6,245 nt of DNA from Candidatus Uhrbacteria bacterium (GCA_903828685.1 CAIKNB010000034.1:1-6245), one strand, 5' to 3'; shown: positions 1-5,620, counted from the stretch's first letter. A program made the numbers and translations. Notes: generated by a model not told the origin, from the sequence alone.

Positions 1-31
1 ATCGAGGGTTCGAATCCCTCCCTCTCCGCCA
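1..31 (+). tRNA. tRNA-Ser, 3' part only (cut by window edge)
   Basis: The first 31 bases form the 3' end of a tRNA. The T arm is a 5-bp stem GAGGG (4-8) and CCCTC (16-20) around the loop TTCGAAT. It is followed by the 3' acceptor strand CCTCTCC (21-27), discriminator G28 and an encoded CCA (29-31). A G discriminator with an expected 5' end of GGAGAGG fits bacterial tRNA-Ser; tRNA-Leu and tRNA-Tyr normally carry A there. The anticodon lies outside the window, so the isoacceptor cannot be named. That it is a tRNA is near certain; serine identity is an inference. Confidence 0.9.
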
Positions 32-36
32 GACCA

Positions 37-60
37 AAAACCGCCCGAAATGGCGGTTTT
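37..60. terminator. Bidirectional intrinsic terminator between tRNA-Ser and the CYTH gene
   Basis: A perfect 9-bp inverted repeat AAAACCGCC (37-45) and GGCGGTTTT (52-60) encloses a 6-nt loop. On the plus strand the stem ends in a U run 29 nt after the tRNA CCA starts, so it terminates the tRNA transcript. On the minus strand the same stem is followed by further T residues and lies just past the stop codon of the CYTH gene, so it can end that transcript too. The GC core flanked by an A run and a T run is the classic form of a two-way terminator between convergent genes. Confidence 0.88.
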
Positions 61-82
61 GCTATAGAGAGCAGGGGGAATC

Positions 83-712
83 CTATTTTTTTCCAGTCAG
101 ACCAAAACAAACATCCCACATTTCTGGTAAATTCTGTTCTTTTATCCACTTAAGATACAGGTCATCAGCGCCTTCTTTTATATAGTCTTTAATCGTGAAG
201 CCTAGTTTTTTAGCTAAGGCATGTATACAATCGATACTACCTTCGATCTCTAACCAACACCCGAACGGATAAATATCGACTGTGACGATAGTGTCCATTT
301 CGTCATTAAATACAACCCGCATTTTTTCGTAAGAATTCTCTTCTTCAAAATCCCCTTGCAATCGAATCATCGCGAGCGCGTCATCTAACCGCGAGCCTTT
401 ATATATAATCTCCTCAATTTCTTTTTTGACGTCGCCGTCATCAGCAGCGGTTTTATACTTATGTGTCGCCTCAACGCAGGTATGCTCAAAGTTATCGGAT
501 AAGCGCAAACGAATTTTTTTCTTTTCGTTTTTTATACCATATATCACGTCCCGTAAATATTCTGTATGTGAATACTTGGTCAGCTCACGCAAACGTGCAA
601 GCATTCCTGATACATCCTCGATTTTCAATTTAATTTCATTTTCCTCAAAAATGTGGTCCATATAATAAGAAGTGAACTGCGAATTTGAATTTATGTCAAA
701 AATCCCTTTCAT
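83..712 (-). CDS. CYTH-domain protein (class IV adenylate cyclase / triphosphatase family)
   Basis: The 209-aa protein carries the CYTH (triphosphate tunnel metalloenzyme) signature. The metal-binding ExExK is E24-N-E26-I-K28. It is followed by basic strands R68/R70, a TxKxK-like strand near 83-87, K130-x-R132, and the late acidic strand ending in the EIEG motif (E155, E157). These residues line a tunnel that binds the triphosphate group in known members. The family includes CyaB-type adenylate cyclases, thiamine triphosphatases and inorganic triphosphatases, and the sequence alone does not choose between them. About 21 residues precede the domain. The ATG at 712 has AGGCGG only 2 nt upstream, so the start is uncertain; M18 (661) is an alternative but has no ribosome site. 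The gene is clearly AT-rich compared with the block to its right, suggesting transfer. No signal peptide or membrane segment is seen, so it is probably cytosolic. Confidence 0.85.
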   Translation of the reverse strand: MKGIFDINSNSQFTSYYMDHIFEENEIKLKIEDVSGMLARLRELTKYSHTEYLRDVIYGIKNEKKKIRLRLSDNFEHTCVEATHKYKTAADDGDVKKEIEEIIYKGSRLDDALAMIRLQGDFEEENSYEKMRVVFNDEMDTIVTVDIYPFGCWLEIEGSIDCIHALAKKLGFTIKDYIKEGADDLYLKWIKEQNLPEMWDVCFGLTGKK

Positions 713-731
713 AGCCGCCTAGAAACACAAT

Positions 732-766
732 AGCCCGCTGCGCAATGAGGAATTGCACAACGGGCT
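732..766 (-). terminator. Hairpin terminator after the small membrane protein gene
   Basis: Arms 732-746 and 752-766 can form a 15-bp stem around a 5-nt loop. Two positions (738/760 and 741/757) are C-A mismatches in plus-strand RNA but G-U wobbles in minus-strand RNA, so only a minus-strand transcript gives an unbroken stem. The stem is followed on the minus strand by a moderately U-rich stretch (AUUGUGUUU). It lies between the stop codon at 783 and the start of the CYTH gene. The U tract is imperfect, so termination may be partial and allow some readthrough into the CYTH gene. Confidence 0.65.
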
Positions 767-776
767 TTGGAGACGG

Positions 777-796
777 GGCGCATCACCGGATGCGCC
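777..796 (-). other. Short GC-rich hairpin over the stop codon of the small membrane protein gene
   Basis: A perfect 7-bp inverted repeat GGCGCAT (777-783) and ATGCGCC (790-796) has a 6-nt loop, and the stop codon at 783-785 falls across its arm and loop. It has no T tract on either side, so it is not a terminator by itself. It stands in tandem with the larger hairpin at 732-766 and could block 3' exonucleases or slow RNA polymerase. Function is inferred only. Confidence 0.4.
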
Positions 797-1013
797 GATT
801 TCTGGGCAGGAGACTGGCTTCCGCCGCTGACTTCCTGACCTCTACCTGCAGCAAGATGTCGACGATCACGCCGGCTAACATCAGCAGGCTCAAGAACAGG
901 ATGGCGAGGAAAATCCCCACCAGCGGCGTCCCCTGATAGCGGTAGACGTACTTGATGCTCGCAGCGATAAAACCGCCAAAAACCAGCATTGATAGTCCGT
1001 GTTCAAGGTTCAT
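783..1013 (-). CDS. Small two-helix membrane protein, unknown function
   Basis: This 76-aa protein starts MNLEHGLSML. It has two hydrophobic stretches, about residues 7-24 and 31-57, separated by a short polar turn with K21, Y22, Y24 and R25. It ends in a basic tail (RNRRIR). I do not recognise a family. The start at 1013 is chosen over a longer in-frame ATG at 1091 because a strong promoter (1047-1075) lies between them and because AAAGGG sits 5 nt before the ATG at 1013. It is a single-gene unit with its own promoter upstream and hairpins downstream, separate from the dsbA-like gene whose terminator precedes it. Two helices with a basic C-terminal tail suggest an inner-membrane protein. No catalytic or binding motif is visible. 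Confidence 0.72.
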   Translation of the reverse strand: MNLEHGLSMLVFGGFIAASIKYVYRYQGTPLVGIFLAILFLSLLMLAGVIVDILLQVEVRKSAAEASLLPRNRRIR

Positions 1014-1018
1014 TTTTT

Positions 1019-1024
1019 CCCTTT
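1019..1024 (-). promoter_or_regulatory. Ribosome binding site that sets the start of the small membrane protein
   Basis: The minus strand reads AAAGGG followed by five A residues and ATG at 1013. The spacing of 5 nt suits a Shine-Dalgarno site. It supports the 76-aa start over the longer in-frame reading, whose ATG at 1091 lies upstream of the predicted transcription start. Confidence 0.65.
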
Positions 1025-1046
1025 CTTTCTCTTGACTATGGCTGCA

Positions 1047-1075
1047 AAGATACCATAAATATGGCCTTTTGTCAA
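1047..1075 (-). promoter_or_regulatory. Sigma70-type promoter with extended -10 for the small membrane protein
   Basis: On the minus strand a perfect -35 TTGACA (1075-1070) is followed after exactly 17 bp by the -10 TATCTT (1052-1047), which matches TATAAT at four of six positions. A TG one base before the -10 gives an extended -10 element. Transcription would begin near 1040, leaving a 5' leader of about 27 nt that holds the AAAGGG ribosome site. The spacer contains a small inverted repeat CCATA-AA-TATGG (1053-1064). This is the best promoter match in the window. Confidence 0.75.
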
Positions 1076-1090
1076 GCCCTTGGGATAACA

Positions 1091-1118
1091 AAATCCCCCG
1101 GTGAACACCGAGGGATTT
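1091..1118 (-). terminator. Intrinsic terminator of the dsbA-like gene
   Basis: Arms 1091-1102 and 1107-1118 form a 12-bp stem with a 4-nt loop that reads GTTC on the minus strand. The pair 1098/1111 is C-A in plus-strand RNA but a G-U wobble in minus-strand RNA, which points to minus-strand use. On the minus strand the 3' arm GGGGGATTT runs into TTGTTAT, a U-rich tail. It begins 16 nt past the stop codon of the dsbA-like gene and separates it from the promoter at 1047-1075. Confidence 0.82.
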
Positions 1119-1133
1119 GCGTTTGATTTTGGC

Positions 1134-1934
1134 TTATTTGAGTGCCGCGTCGATTGCAGCTTTGATATTAGCCAAAGGCTGCGCGCCGGAAAGCATCTTG
1201 CCATTCACGAAAGTGGCAGGCGTGCCCTGAACGCCGGCATCCGAACCGTCCTGTTCGTCTTGCGCGACCAACGTGGCGTACTTGCCTGAATCCAAGCATT
1301 TCTGGAAGGCTGCCTGATTCAAACCGATCTCCTTGGCCATGGGTCCCAAACGTTCCAAGGCGATACCTGTGCCGTTAGACGTGGTCTCGGTGAAGATCTT
1401 GTTGTAGATTTTCCAGAAGGCGTCATTGCCTCCGAGTTCAGCTGCGCACTCGCTGGCTTCGGCTTCCTTTTCTGCGTTCTGATGAAACGAGAGCGGATAG
1501 TGGCGATACACTAATCGAACCTTGCCGCTGTACTGCTGCATGATCTGATTGAGCGTCTGGTAATGCGTCTTGCAATACGGGCATTCGAAATCCGAATACT
1601 CGATGAGCGTGACCTTGGCGCTGGACGGGCCTAAGATGTGATCCGTCTTCTCATCCACCGGCTTGACCGGCCCGGCTGTTGGGGTATTGGTACCGCTGGG
1701 CTGCGCGGCTGCTGCGGCCTGTGTGGGCTGCGCGGCTGCTGCGGCTGCCTGCTGGTTAGATCCAGCCAAAGCGCCCAAGCCCTTTCCGCTGGAAACGTTC
1801 CACACCATGAAAATCAAGGCTGCGGTGGTGCAAACCGCAATGCCCACGAACAAGCCCATGAAAAACATGACCTTGGACAGGCCCGTGAACATCCCGCCTG
1901 TTTCCATTTCTACCTTCTTGTCTTCGTCTTGCAT
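1134..1934 (-). CDS. Membrane-anchored DsbA-like thiol:disulfide oxidoreductase (thioredoxin fold)
   Basis: The 266-aa protein has a short charged N terminus, one membrane helix (about 22-46), an Ala/Gln/Pro linker (about 60-92) and a DsbA/Thioredoxin_4-type domain (about 97-266). The active site is C118-P-Y-C121 in the context DFECPYC, and the cis-proline loop is GTP239ATFVNG. A second pair, C163 and C213, matches positions that form a structural disulfide in this family. It probably makes or reshuffles disulfides in exported proteins, held outside the membrane by the N-terminal anchor. C35 is not preceded by a lipobox, so it is not a lipoprotein. It lies 106 bp after trxB with no convincing promoter between, and ends at a good terminator. 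The ATG at 1934 has no ribosome site; M10 (1907) has one and is a credible start that keeps all domains. Confidence 0.92.
   Translation of the reverse strand: MQDEDKKVEMETGGMFTGLSKVMFFMGLFVGIAVCTTAALIFMVWNVSSGKGLGALAGSNQQAAAAAAQPTQAAAAAQPSGTNTPTAGPVKPVDEKTDHILGPSSAKVTLIEYSDFECPYCKTHYQTLNQIMQQYSGKVRLVYRHYPLSFHQNAEKEAEASECAAELGGNDAFWKIYNKIFTETTSNGTGIALERLGPMAKEIGLNQAAFQKCLDSGKYATLVAQDEQDGSDAGVQGTPATFVNGKMLSGAQPLANIKAAIDAALK
1698..1745 (-). repeat. 27-bp tandem repeat in the dsbA-like linker
   Basis: A 21-nt block at 1698-1718 is repeated exactly at 1725-1745, a period of 27 bp or nine codons. It encodes two copies of a nine-residue unit, AAAAAQPTQ and AAAAAQPSG, in the linker between the membrane anchor and the thioredoxin-fold domain. 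A whole-codon period means copy-number change would lengthen or shorten the tether without a frameshift. Confidence 0.85.
1913..1919 (-). promoter_or_regulatory. Possible ribosome binding site for an internal dsbA-like start
   Basis: AAGAAGG on the minus strand lies 5 nt before the in-frame ATG at 1907 (M10 of the long form). The upstream ATG at 1934 has no similar sequence before it. Starting at 1907 would remove only nine charged residues before the membrane helix. The evidence favours neither start strongly, because most genes in this window lack an obvious Shine-Dalgarno site. Confidence 0.4.
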
Positions 1935-2040
1935 ACGCGTATTTATGCTTAAGATTATTGTTTTAGTGCGTCTATGATTTTAAGCCACGGCACAATGTAT
2001 GTCGAGGGAAAAACGTCAAGTCCCGGGGCTTTTCGGCGAT

Positions 2041-2955
2041 TCAAGCGGCTTGGCCCTGAAAATACTTGATTATCTGGAGCGCGGCTTTGCTCCCCTCCCC
2101 GACCGATACTGCGATCTGCTTGGCTGTGATGTCGGAGACGTCGCCTGCGGCCCACACCCCTGGCGCGGACGTCTGGTTGTACTTGTCTACGATGATTTGT
2201 CCCCATTTGTCCTTGGCTACGAAGTCCACGAATCCGGAAACCGGCATGAGTCCTATTTCGATGAACACGCCCTGGGTCGGAACGTTCTGCTCGGCGCCGT
2301 CGGCGAGGCTGACATCCAGGCTGCTGACGAACTGCCCGCCGTTGATCTTAGCGACCTTGGATGAACCCATGAATTTTATTTTGCCTCCGGCTAAACATTT
2401 CCTCTTCATCATGTCGTCGCCGGCCAATTCCGCGTTGACCGAAATCAAAGTCACGCTGGCGGCGTATTTTTCCAGGAACAACGCCGCGTCCATGGCGCTG
2501 TTGCCGCCGCCCACCACGCACACATCCTTGCCCGCAAACAGCGGCGCATCGCACGTGGCGCAATACGTTACGCCTTTGGCATAGAAATCCTTTTCACCCG
2601 GAACTTCCAGACGCCGGCTTTCCGCTCCCGTCGCCACCAGCAAAGTCTCGGCTTCATACCCTCCGATGGTGGTGGCTACGCGAAAACCATGGTCGAGTTT
2701 TTGCACGCCTAAAACGTATTCGTCTTCTTTGAGATCGAACTGCCCGCGATAATCATCCAGATGCTGCCTGAAGCTTTTGACCAGGTCGGCTCCGTCGATG
2801 AGATGGAAGCCTAAGTAGTTCTCGATGTCCGCGCTCCACAAAGCTTTGCCGCCGAAGTTGCCGGCCAAGAGCAGGAAATTTATCTTTTGCCGCGCCAAAT
2901 ACACCGCCGCCGCCAAGCCCGCGGGCCCACCGCCGATCACGATGGTCTGATACAT
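2041..2955 (-). CDS. trxB: Thioredoxin reductase-like FAD-dependent disulfide oxidoreductase
   Basis: The 304-aa protein has the full plan of low-molecular-weight thioredoxin reductases. It shows an FAD-binding GGGPAG (8-13), FGG near 34-36 followed by a DIENY segment (43-47), an ATG motif (108-110), the redox pair C132-A-T-C135-D136, a second dinucleotide fold GGGNSA (149-154), and the C-terminal FAD motif GVWAAGDVSD (266-275). TrxB passes electrons from a nicotinamide cofactor through FAD and the CxxC to thioredoxin. The HRR...R motif that recognises the NADPH phosphate in E. coli TrxB is absent: residues 171-185 read ISVNAELAGDDMMKR. This resembles the NADH-using AhpF C-terminal half, so NADH or another donor is plausible. 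It starts 3 bp after the lgt stop, so it is likely co-transcribed. No clear ribosome site is seen. It is cytosolic. Confidence 0.93.
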   Translation of the reverse strand: MYQTIVIGGGPAGLAAAVYLARQKINFLLLAGNFGGKALWSADIENYLGFHLIDGADLVKSFRQHLDDYRGQFDLKEDEYVLGVQKLDHGFRVATTIGGYEAETLLVATGAESRRLEVPGEKDFYAKGVTYCATCDAPLFAGKDVCVVGGGNSAMDAALFLEKYAASVTLISVNAELAGDDMMKRKCLAGGKIKFMGSSKVAKINGGQFVSSLDVSLADGAEQNVPTQGVFIEIGLMPVSGFVDFVAKDKWGQIIVDKYNQTSAPGVWAAGDVSDITAKQIAVSVGEGSKAALQIIKYFQGQAA

Positions 2956-2958
2956 GTT

Positions 2959-3714
2959 CTAAAGTATATCACGCACCGGTTGCTGGCCTGCTTTCCAGAT
3001 GAGCCAGATGCCCAAAGCAAGCAAGGGAAAAGCGAACCACTGCGTGGGTGTGAGTCCGGCAAAGCGCGCATCGGCCACGCGGTAAAAATCCAGCCATAGC
3101 CGAGCCGCGGCTTCGAGGACGAAATATGCGCCTACAAAAAATCCTTTGCCCCGCGGTTTGCGGTTCAGGAGCAGGAAGATCAAACCCATGATAAGACCGG
3201 ACAGCGCCAAATACAATCCCAAATCATGCCTGGCACCGTCCGGATAGTTGACGGCCAAAATAAAATTGGAGAATTTTCCCGGATGATCGTGAATCAAAAA
3301 GCAGCCGATGCGCCCAACCATGATTCCCCAAGGCAAACCCCAAGCCGCGGCATCGGAGTAAGCCCAAAAATCCAATTTTTTCGCGCGCGTATAAACGAGC
3401 AGCGCCGCGACTGCGCCCAGCAAACCGCCCCACATGGCATAACCTGCCTGGCGCGGATCCAAGACGGCCAGAGGGTCGGCCAGATAACGGCCGAAATCGT
3501 AAAACACGGCATCGAACAGGCGTGCACCCACGAACGCGGAGAGCAGGATCCAAAAAGCCATGTCCCAAACGTGGCCCGACTCGAGCTTCTTTGCCTTGGC
3601 GCGGCGCGCAGCTACCCAGGCGCCGAGCAAAAAACCCGCGGCGACCAAAGTGCCCCAGGCTTGCAGTTTGATGGGACCGAGCGGAATCGTATGCAATTCG
3701 AAATACGGGATCAT
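2959..3714 (-). CDS. lgt: Prolipoprotein diacylglyceryl transferase (Lgt) family, diverged active site
   Basis: The 251-aa protein has about seven hydrophobic helices. Family landmarks are an early LQAWG segment (17-21), GGLLG (96-100), GRIGCF (134-139), RH (162-163) and R205-x3-DFYR, then TPTQW (222-226). Lgt moves diacylglycerol from phosphatidylglycerol to the lipobox cysteine of lipoproteins in the cytoplasmic membrane. The arginines matching E. coli R143 (here R135) and probably R239 (R205) are kept. Other conserved positions differ: W95 stands where most Lgt have His (E. coli H103), C138 replaces the Asn of GRxGN, and the following loop reads IHDHPGK rather than NxExxG. Family membership is firm; normal catalysis is less certain. 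Its ATG overlaps the upstream stop in ATGA, so translation is probably coupled. Confidence 0.88.
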   Translation of the reverse strand: MIPYFELHTIPLGPIKLQAWGTLVAAGFLLGAWVAARRAKAKKLESGHVWDMAFWILLSAFVGARLFDAVFYDFGRYLADPLAVLDPRQAGYAMWGGLLGAVAALLVYTRAKKLDFWAYSDAAAWGLPWGIMVGRIGCFLIHDHPGKFSNFILAVNYPDGARHDLGLYLALSGLIMGLIFLLLNRKPRGKGFFVGAYFVLEAAARLWLDFYRVADARFAGLTPTQWFAFPLLALGIWLIWKAGQQPVRDIL

Positions 3715-4175
3715 AAGACGTTCAGCACCTTAAGTGCGCTCTCAAAATCATCCAACGCACGCTTTACCTCGCGCTGCGTTACCTGAAACGATGCATCATG
3801 CGCCAACTGGTTGCGCAATTTGTGTGCCCACCACACGTTGCGCAAATTGGGATATTTATAACCGGCTACGCGCAAGCGTTCGCCCAGCGTGTCGCCCGGC
3901 ATCATGAGCGACTTGAGCGCCGAGTCGAGCAGCGTATCCGCCTCGATCAGCGCCATCTTGGCGCCCATCATGTTCAGCTGGCTGGTTTGCCTGACTTCGA
4001 GCCAGCGGCGCTGCATCTCGGCACGCGTCATGCCCACCATTTCCGGACGGGTAAGCAGCCGCTTGAGTTTCCATAAGCCCCAAATCACGAAAATGACGAA
4101 CGCAATCACCGCGACCGCAAACAGGATGTAGAGCCAATATGGCGTGCTTGTCGTATCGACCACGTAGTCTTCCAT
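3711..4175 (-). CDS. Small membrane protein with a HEPN-like R-N-x3-H motif
   Basis: The 154-aa protein has one N-terminal membrane helix (about 14-35), a basic stop-transfer KLKRLLTR (36-43), and a mostly helical cytosolic part. The helices seem to run about 49-68, 70-90, 97-104 and 115-150. Near the C terminus is WWAHKLRNQLAHD (115-127), which contains R121-N122-x3-H126. This matches the Rx4-6H active-site pattern of HEPN-superfamily ribonucleases and nucleotide-binding proteins. I do not recognise an experimentally studied family, and HEPN assignment rests on the motif plus helical context. The gene begins 4 bp after the gatA stop and overlaps lgt by 4 bp, so it is translated as part of this operon. 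No antitoxin-like partner is adjacent, so a toxin role is not supported. No ribosome site is obvious. Confidence 0.75.
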   Translation of the reverse strand: MEDYVVDTTSTPYWLYILFAVAVIAFVIFVIWGLWKLKRLLTRPEMVGMTRAEMQRRWLEVRQTSQLNMMGAKMALIEADTLLDSALKSLMMPGDTLGERLRVAGYKYPNLRNVWWAHKLRNQLAHDASFQVTQREVKRALDDFESALKVLNVL

Positions 4176-4179
4176 AGAA

Positions 4180-5604
4180 TTATGGTTTTGATTCTTCGTA
4201 AACTCTAGCCGCAGCCAGCAAATCAGCTTCGCCGAAAGCCGGACCGATCATATGCATACCCACCGGCAAGTTCTCGACCAAACCGCAAGGCACGGAGATC
4301 GCAGGCAAGCCCGAGACATTGGCGCCGACCGTGAATACGTCTTCCAGATACATGGTGAGCGGATCCGTGGTCTTCTCCCCTAGCCTGAATGCCGGATTGG
4401 GTGCGGTTGGTGTGATGAGCACGTCCACGTCGCGGAAAGCGGCTTCGTAGGCGCGCTTGATCAATGTCTGCACGCGCTTGGCTTGCAGATAGTAAGCATC
4501 GTAGTAACCGCGCGACAAAGCATAAGTACCGAGCAGGATGCGACGCCGCGCTTCAGATCCGAAGCCGTGCGCACGCGTGCGCGCATACGTCTCGAACAGA
4601 GCCAAGCCTTTTTCGCGCAATCCGTAGCGCATGCCATCGAAGCGCGCCAAGTTGGCCGAGACTTCGCACGGCATGATCACGTAGTAAGCAGCCAGCGCCT
4701 CATCCGCATACGGCAAATCCACGTCTTTGACTTGCGCGCCCAGCTGTTCCATTTGTTTGATCGCCTGCATAACGCTCGCCTTGATTTCGGGATGCATGCC
4801 CTGGCCCCACGCTTGCCGCGGCAAACCGATACGCACATCTGAAAGATTCTCGCGCCACGCCGGAGCAAAAGGTTTTTCCTCGCTCGTGGTCTGGTCCTGG
4901 GGATCCGCGCCTTGGATGGCTTGCAGCATGAGCGCCGCATCTTCCACGCTTTTGGCGAAAGGACCGATCTGATCCAAAGACGACGCCATGGCCATCAAGC
5001 CGTAACGAGAAACGCGACCGTAAGTCGGTTTGAGACCCACACAGCCGCACAACGCGGCCGGCTGACGGATGGAACCGCCCGTATCCGAACCAAACGCGCC
5101 GAGACATAGATTCGCAGCCACGGCTGCTGCGCTGCCGCCGGATGAGCCGCCAGGCACACGCTCCAAATCGCGGGGATTTTTGGTCGGTCCGTAAGCAGAA
5201 AATTCCGTGGACGAGCCCATGGCAAATTCGTCCATATTGGTCCTGCCCAGGATGACGGCGCCTTGCTCTTTGAGCTTCCTGACCGCCGTACCGTCATATG
5301 CAGCCACATGCTTTTCCAAAATCTTGGAACCGGAAGTGATATGCCTGTCTTGGTCCAGCATGTTGTCTTTGAGCGCCAGCGGGATGCCGTCCAGCACGCC
5401 CAGCCGTTCGCCGCGCGACATGCGTTCGTCAGCCAAACGCGCCGCAGCCATGGCATCAGCGGCATATACCTCAAGATACGCATTGAGCGACGGATTCAGG
5501 TTTTCGATTTCATCCAAGCAAGACTTGGCGAGCTGTTCGGACGTGATCTCTCCGGCATCCAGCTTTGACCTCGCCTCGGTGATAGTTAGTTCATTCAATT
5601 TCAT
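4180..5604 (-). CDS. gatA: Glutamyl-tRNA(Gln)/aspartyl-tRNA(Asn) amidotransferase subunit A
   Basis: The 474-aa protein is a complete amidase-signature enzyme close to the usual 480-490 aa. The Ser-cisSer-Lys triad is K79 (in IPLALKDN), S154 (in GGSSGGS, 152-158) and S178 (in GSDTGGS, 172-178), the same numbering as S. aureus GatA. The C-terminal core motifs around ITPTAPNPAF and SGLPAISVPCG are intact. GatA hydrolyses glutamine and passes the ammonia through the GatCAB complex to GatB, which amidates Glu-tRNA(Gln) or Asp-tRNA(Asn). gatC is the preceding gene, separated by a 106-bp gap that holds a large palindrome. gatB is not in the window. The ATG at 5604 matches the family N terminus (MKLNELTITEARSKL), though no Shine-Dalgarno site precedes it. 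Confidence 0.97.
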   Translation of the reverse strand: MKLNELTITEARSKLDAGEITSEQLAKSCLDEIENLNPSLNAYLEVYAADAMAAARLADERMSRGERLGVLDGIPLALKDNMLDQDRHITSGSKILEKHVAAYDGTAVRKLKEQGAVILGRTNMDEFAMGSSTEFSAYGPTKNPRDLERVPGGSSGGSAAAVAANLCLGAFGSDTGGSIRQPAALCGCVGLKPTYGRVSRYGLMAMASSLDQIGPFAKSVEDAALMLQAIQGADPQDQTTSEEKPFAPAWRENLSDVRIGLPRQAWGQGMHPEIKASVMQAIKQMEQLGAQVKDVDLPYADEALAAYYVIMPCEVSANLARFDGMRYGLREKGLALFETYARTRAHGFGSEARRRILLGTYALSRGYYDAYYLQAKRVQTLIKRAYEAAFRDVDVLITPTAPNPAFRLGEKTTDPLTMYLEDVFTVGANVSGLPAISVPCGLVENLPVGMHMIGPAFGEADLLAAARVYEESKP

Positions 5605-5620
5605 ATTAATCTATTTCTAA

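Noticed and set aside
1..82. Possible attachment site created by integration at the tRNA-Ser 3' end.
   Set aside because: No second copy of the tRNA 3' sequence and no integrase is present in the window.
1014..1091. Longer start (ATG at 1091) for the small membrane protein, adding 26 residues.
   Set aside because: The -35 and -10 boxes and the ribosome site lie inside this extension, so the mRNA would start downstream of that ATG.
1820..1840. C35 of the DsbA-like protein as a lipoprotein cysteine processed by the neighbouring Lgt.
   Set aside because: The residues before it (GIAV) do not fit a lipobox, and the hydrophobic stretch continues past the Cys as a membrane helix.
1638..1977. Long plus-strand reading frames opposite the dsbA-like gene.
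   Set aside because: They are mirror frames of a GC-rich, Ala-rich coding region, give Cys/Ala-rich low-complexity protein, and have no homology-like motif or start signals.
2014..2040. Short inverted repeat AAGTCCCGGGGCTT and a TTGACG box (minus strand) between trxB and the dsbA-like gene.
   Set aside because: The repeat gives only about five pairs with a CCGG loop and pairs better on the plus strand, where no gene needs a terminator. The TTGACG has only a TACATT at 14 bp, too close for a good promoter.
1935..2040. Looked for a small RNA, riboswitch or promoter in the 106-bp gap before the dsbA-like gene.
   Set aside because: No stable long hairpin, T-box-like or riboswitch-like pattern and no well-spaced -35/-10 pair was found.
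4116..4175. Toxin-antitoxin reading of the HEPN-motif protein.
   Set aside because: No adjacent MNT or other antitoxin-like gene; its partners are housekeeping genes and it carries a membrane anchor.
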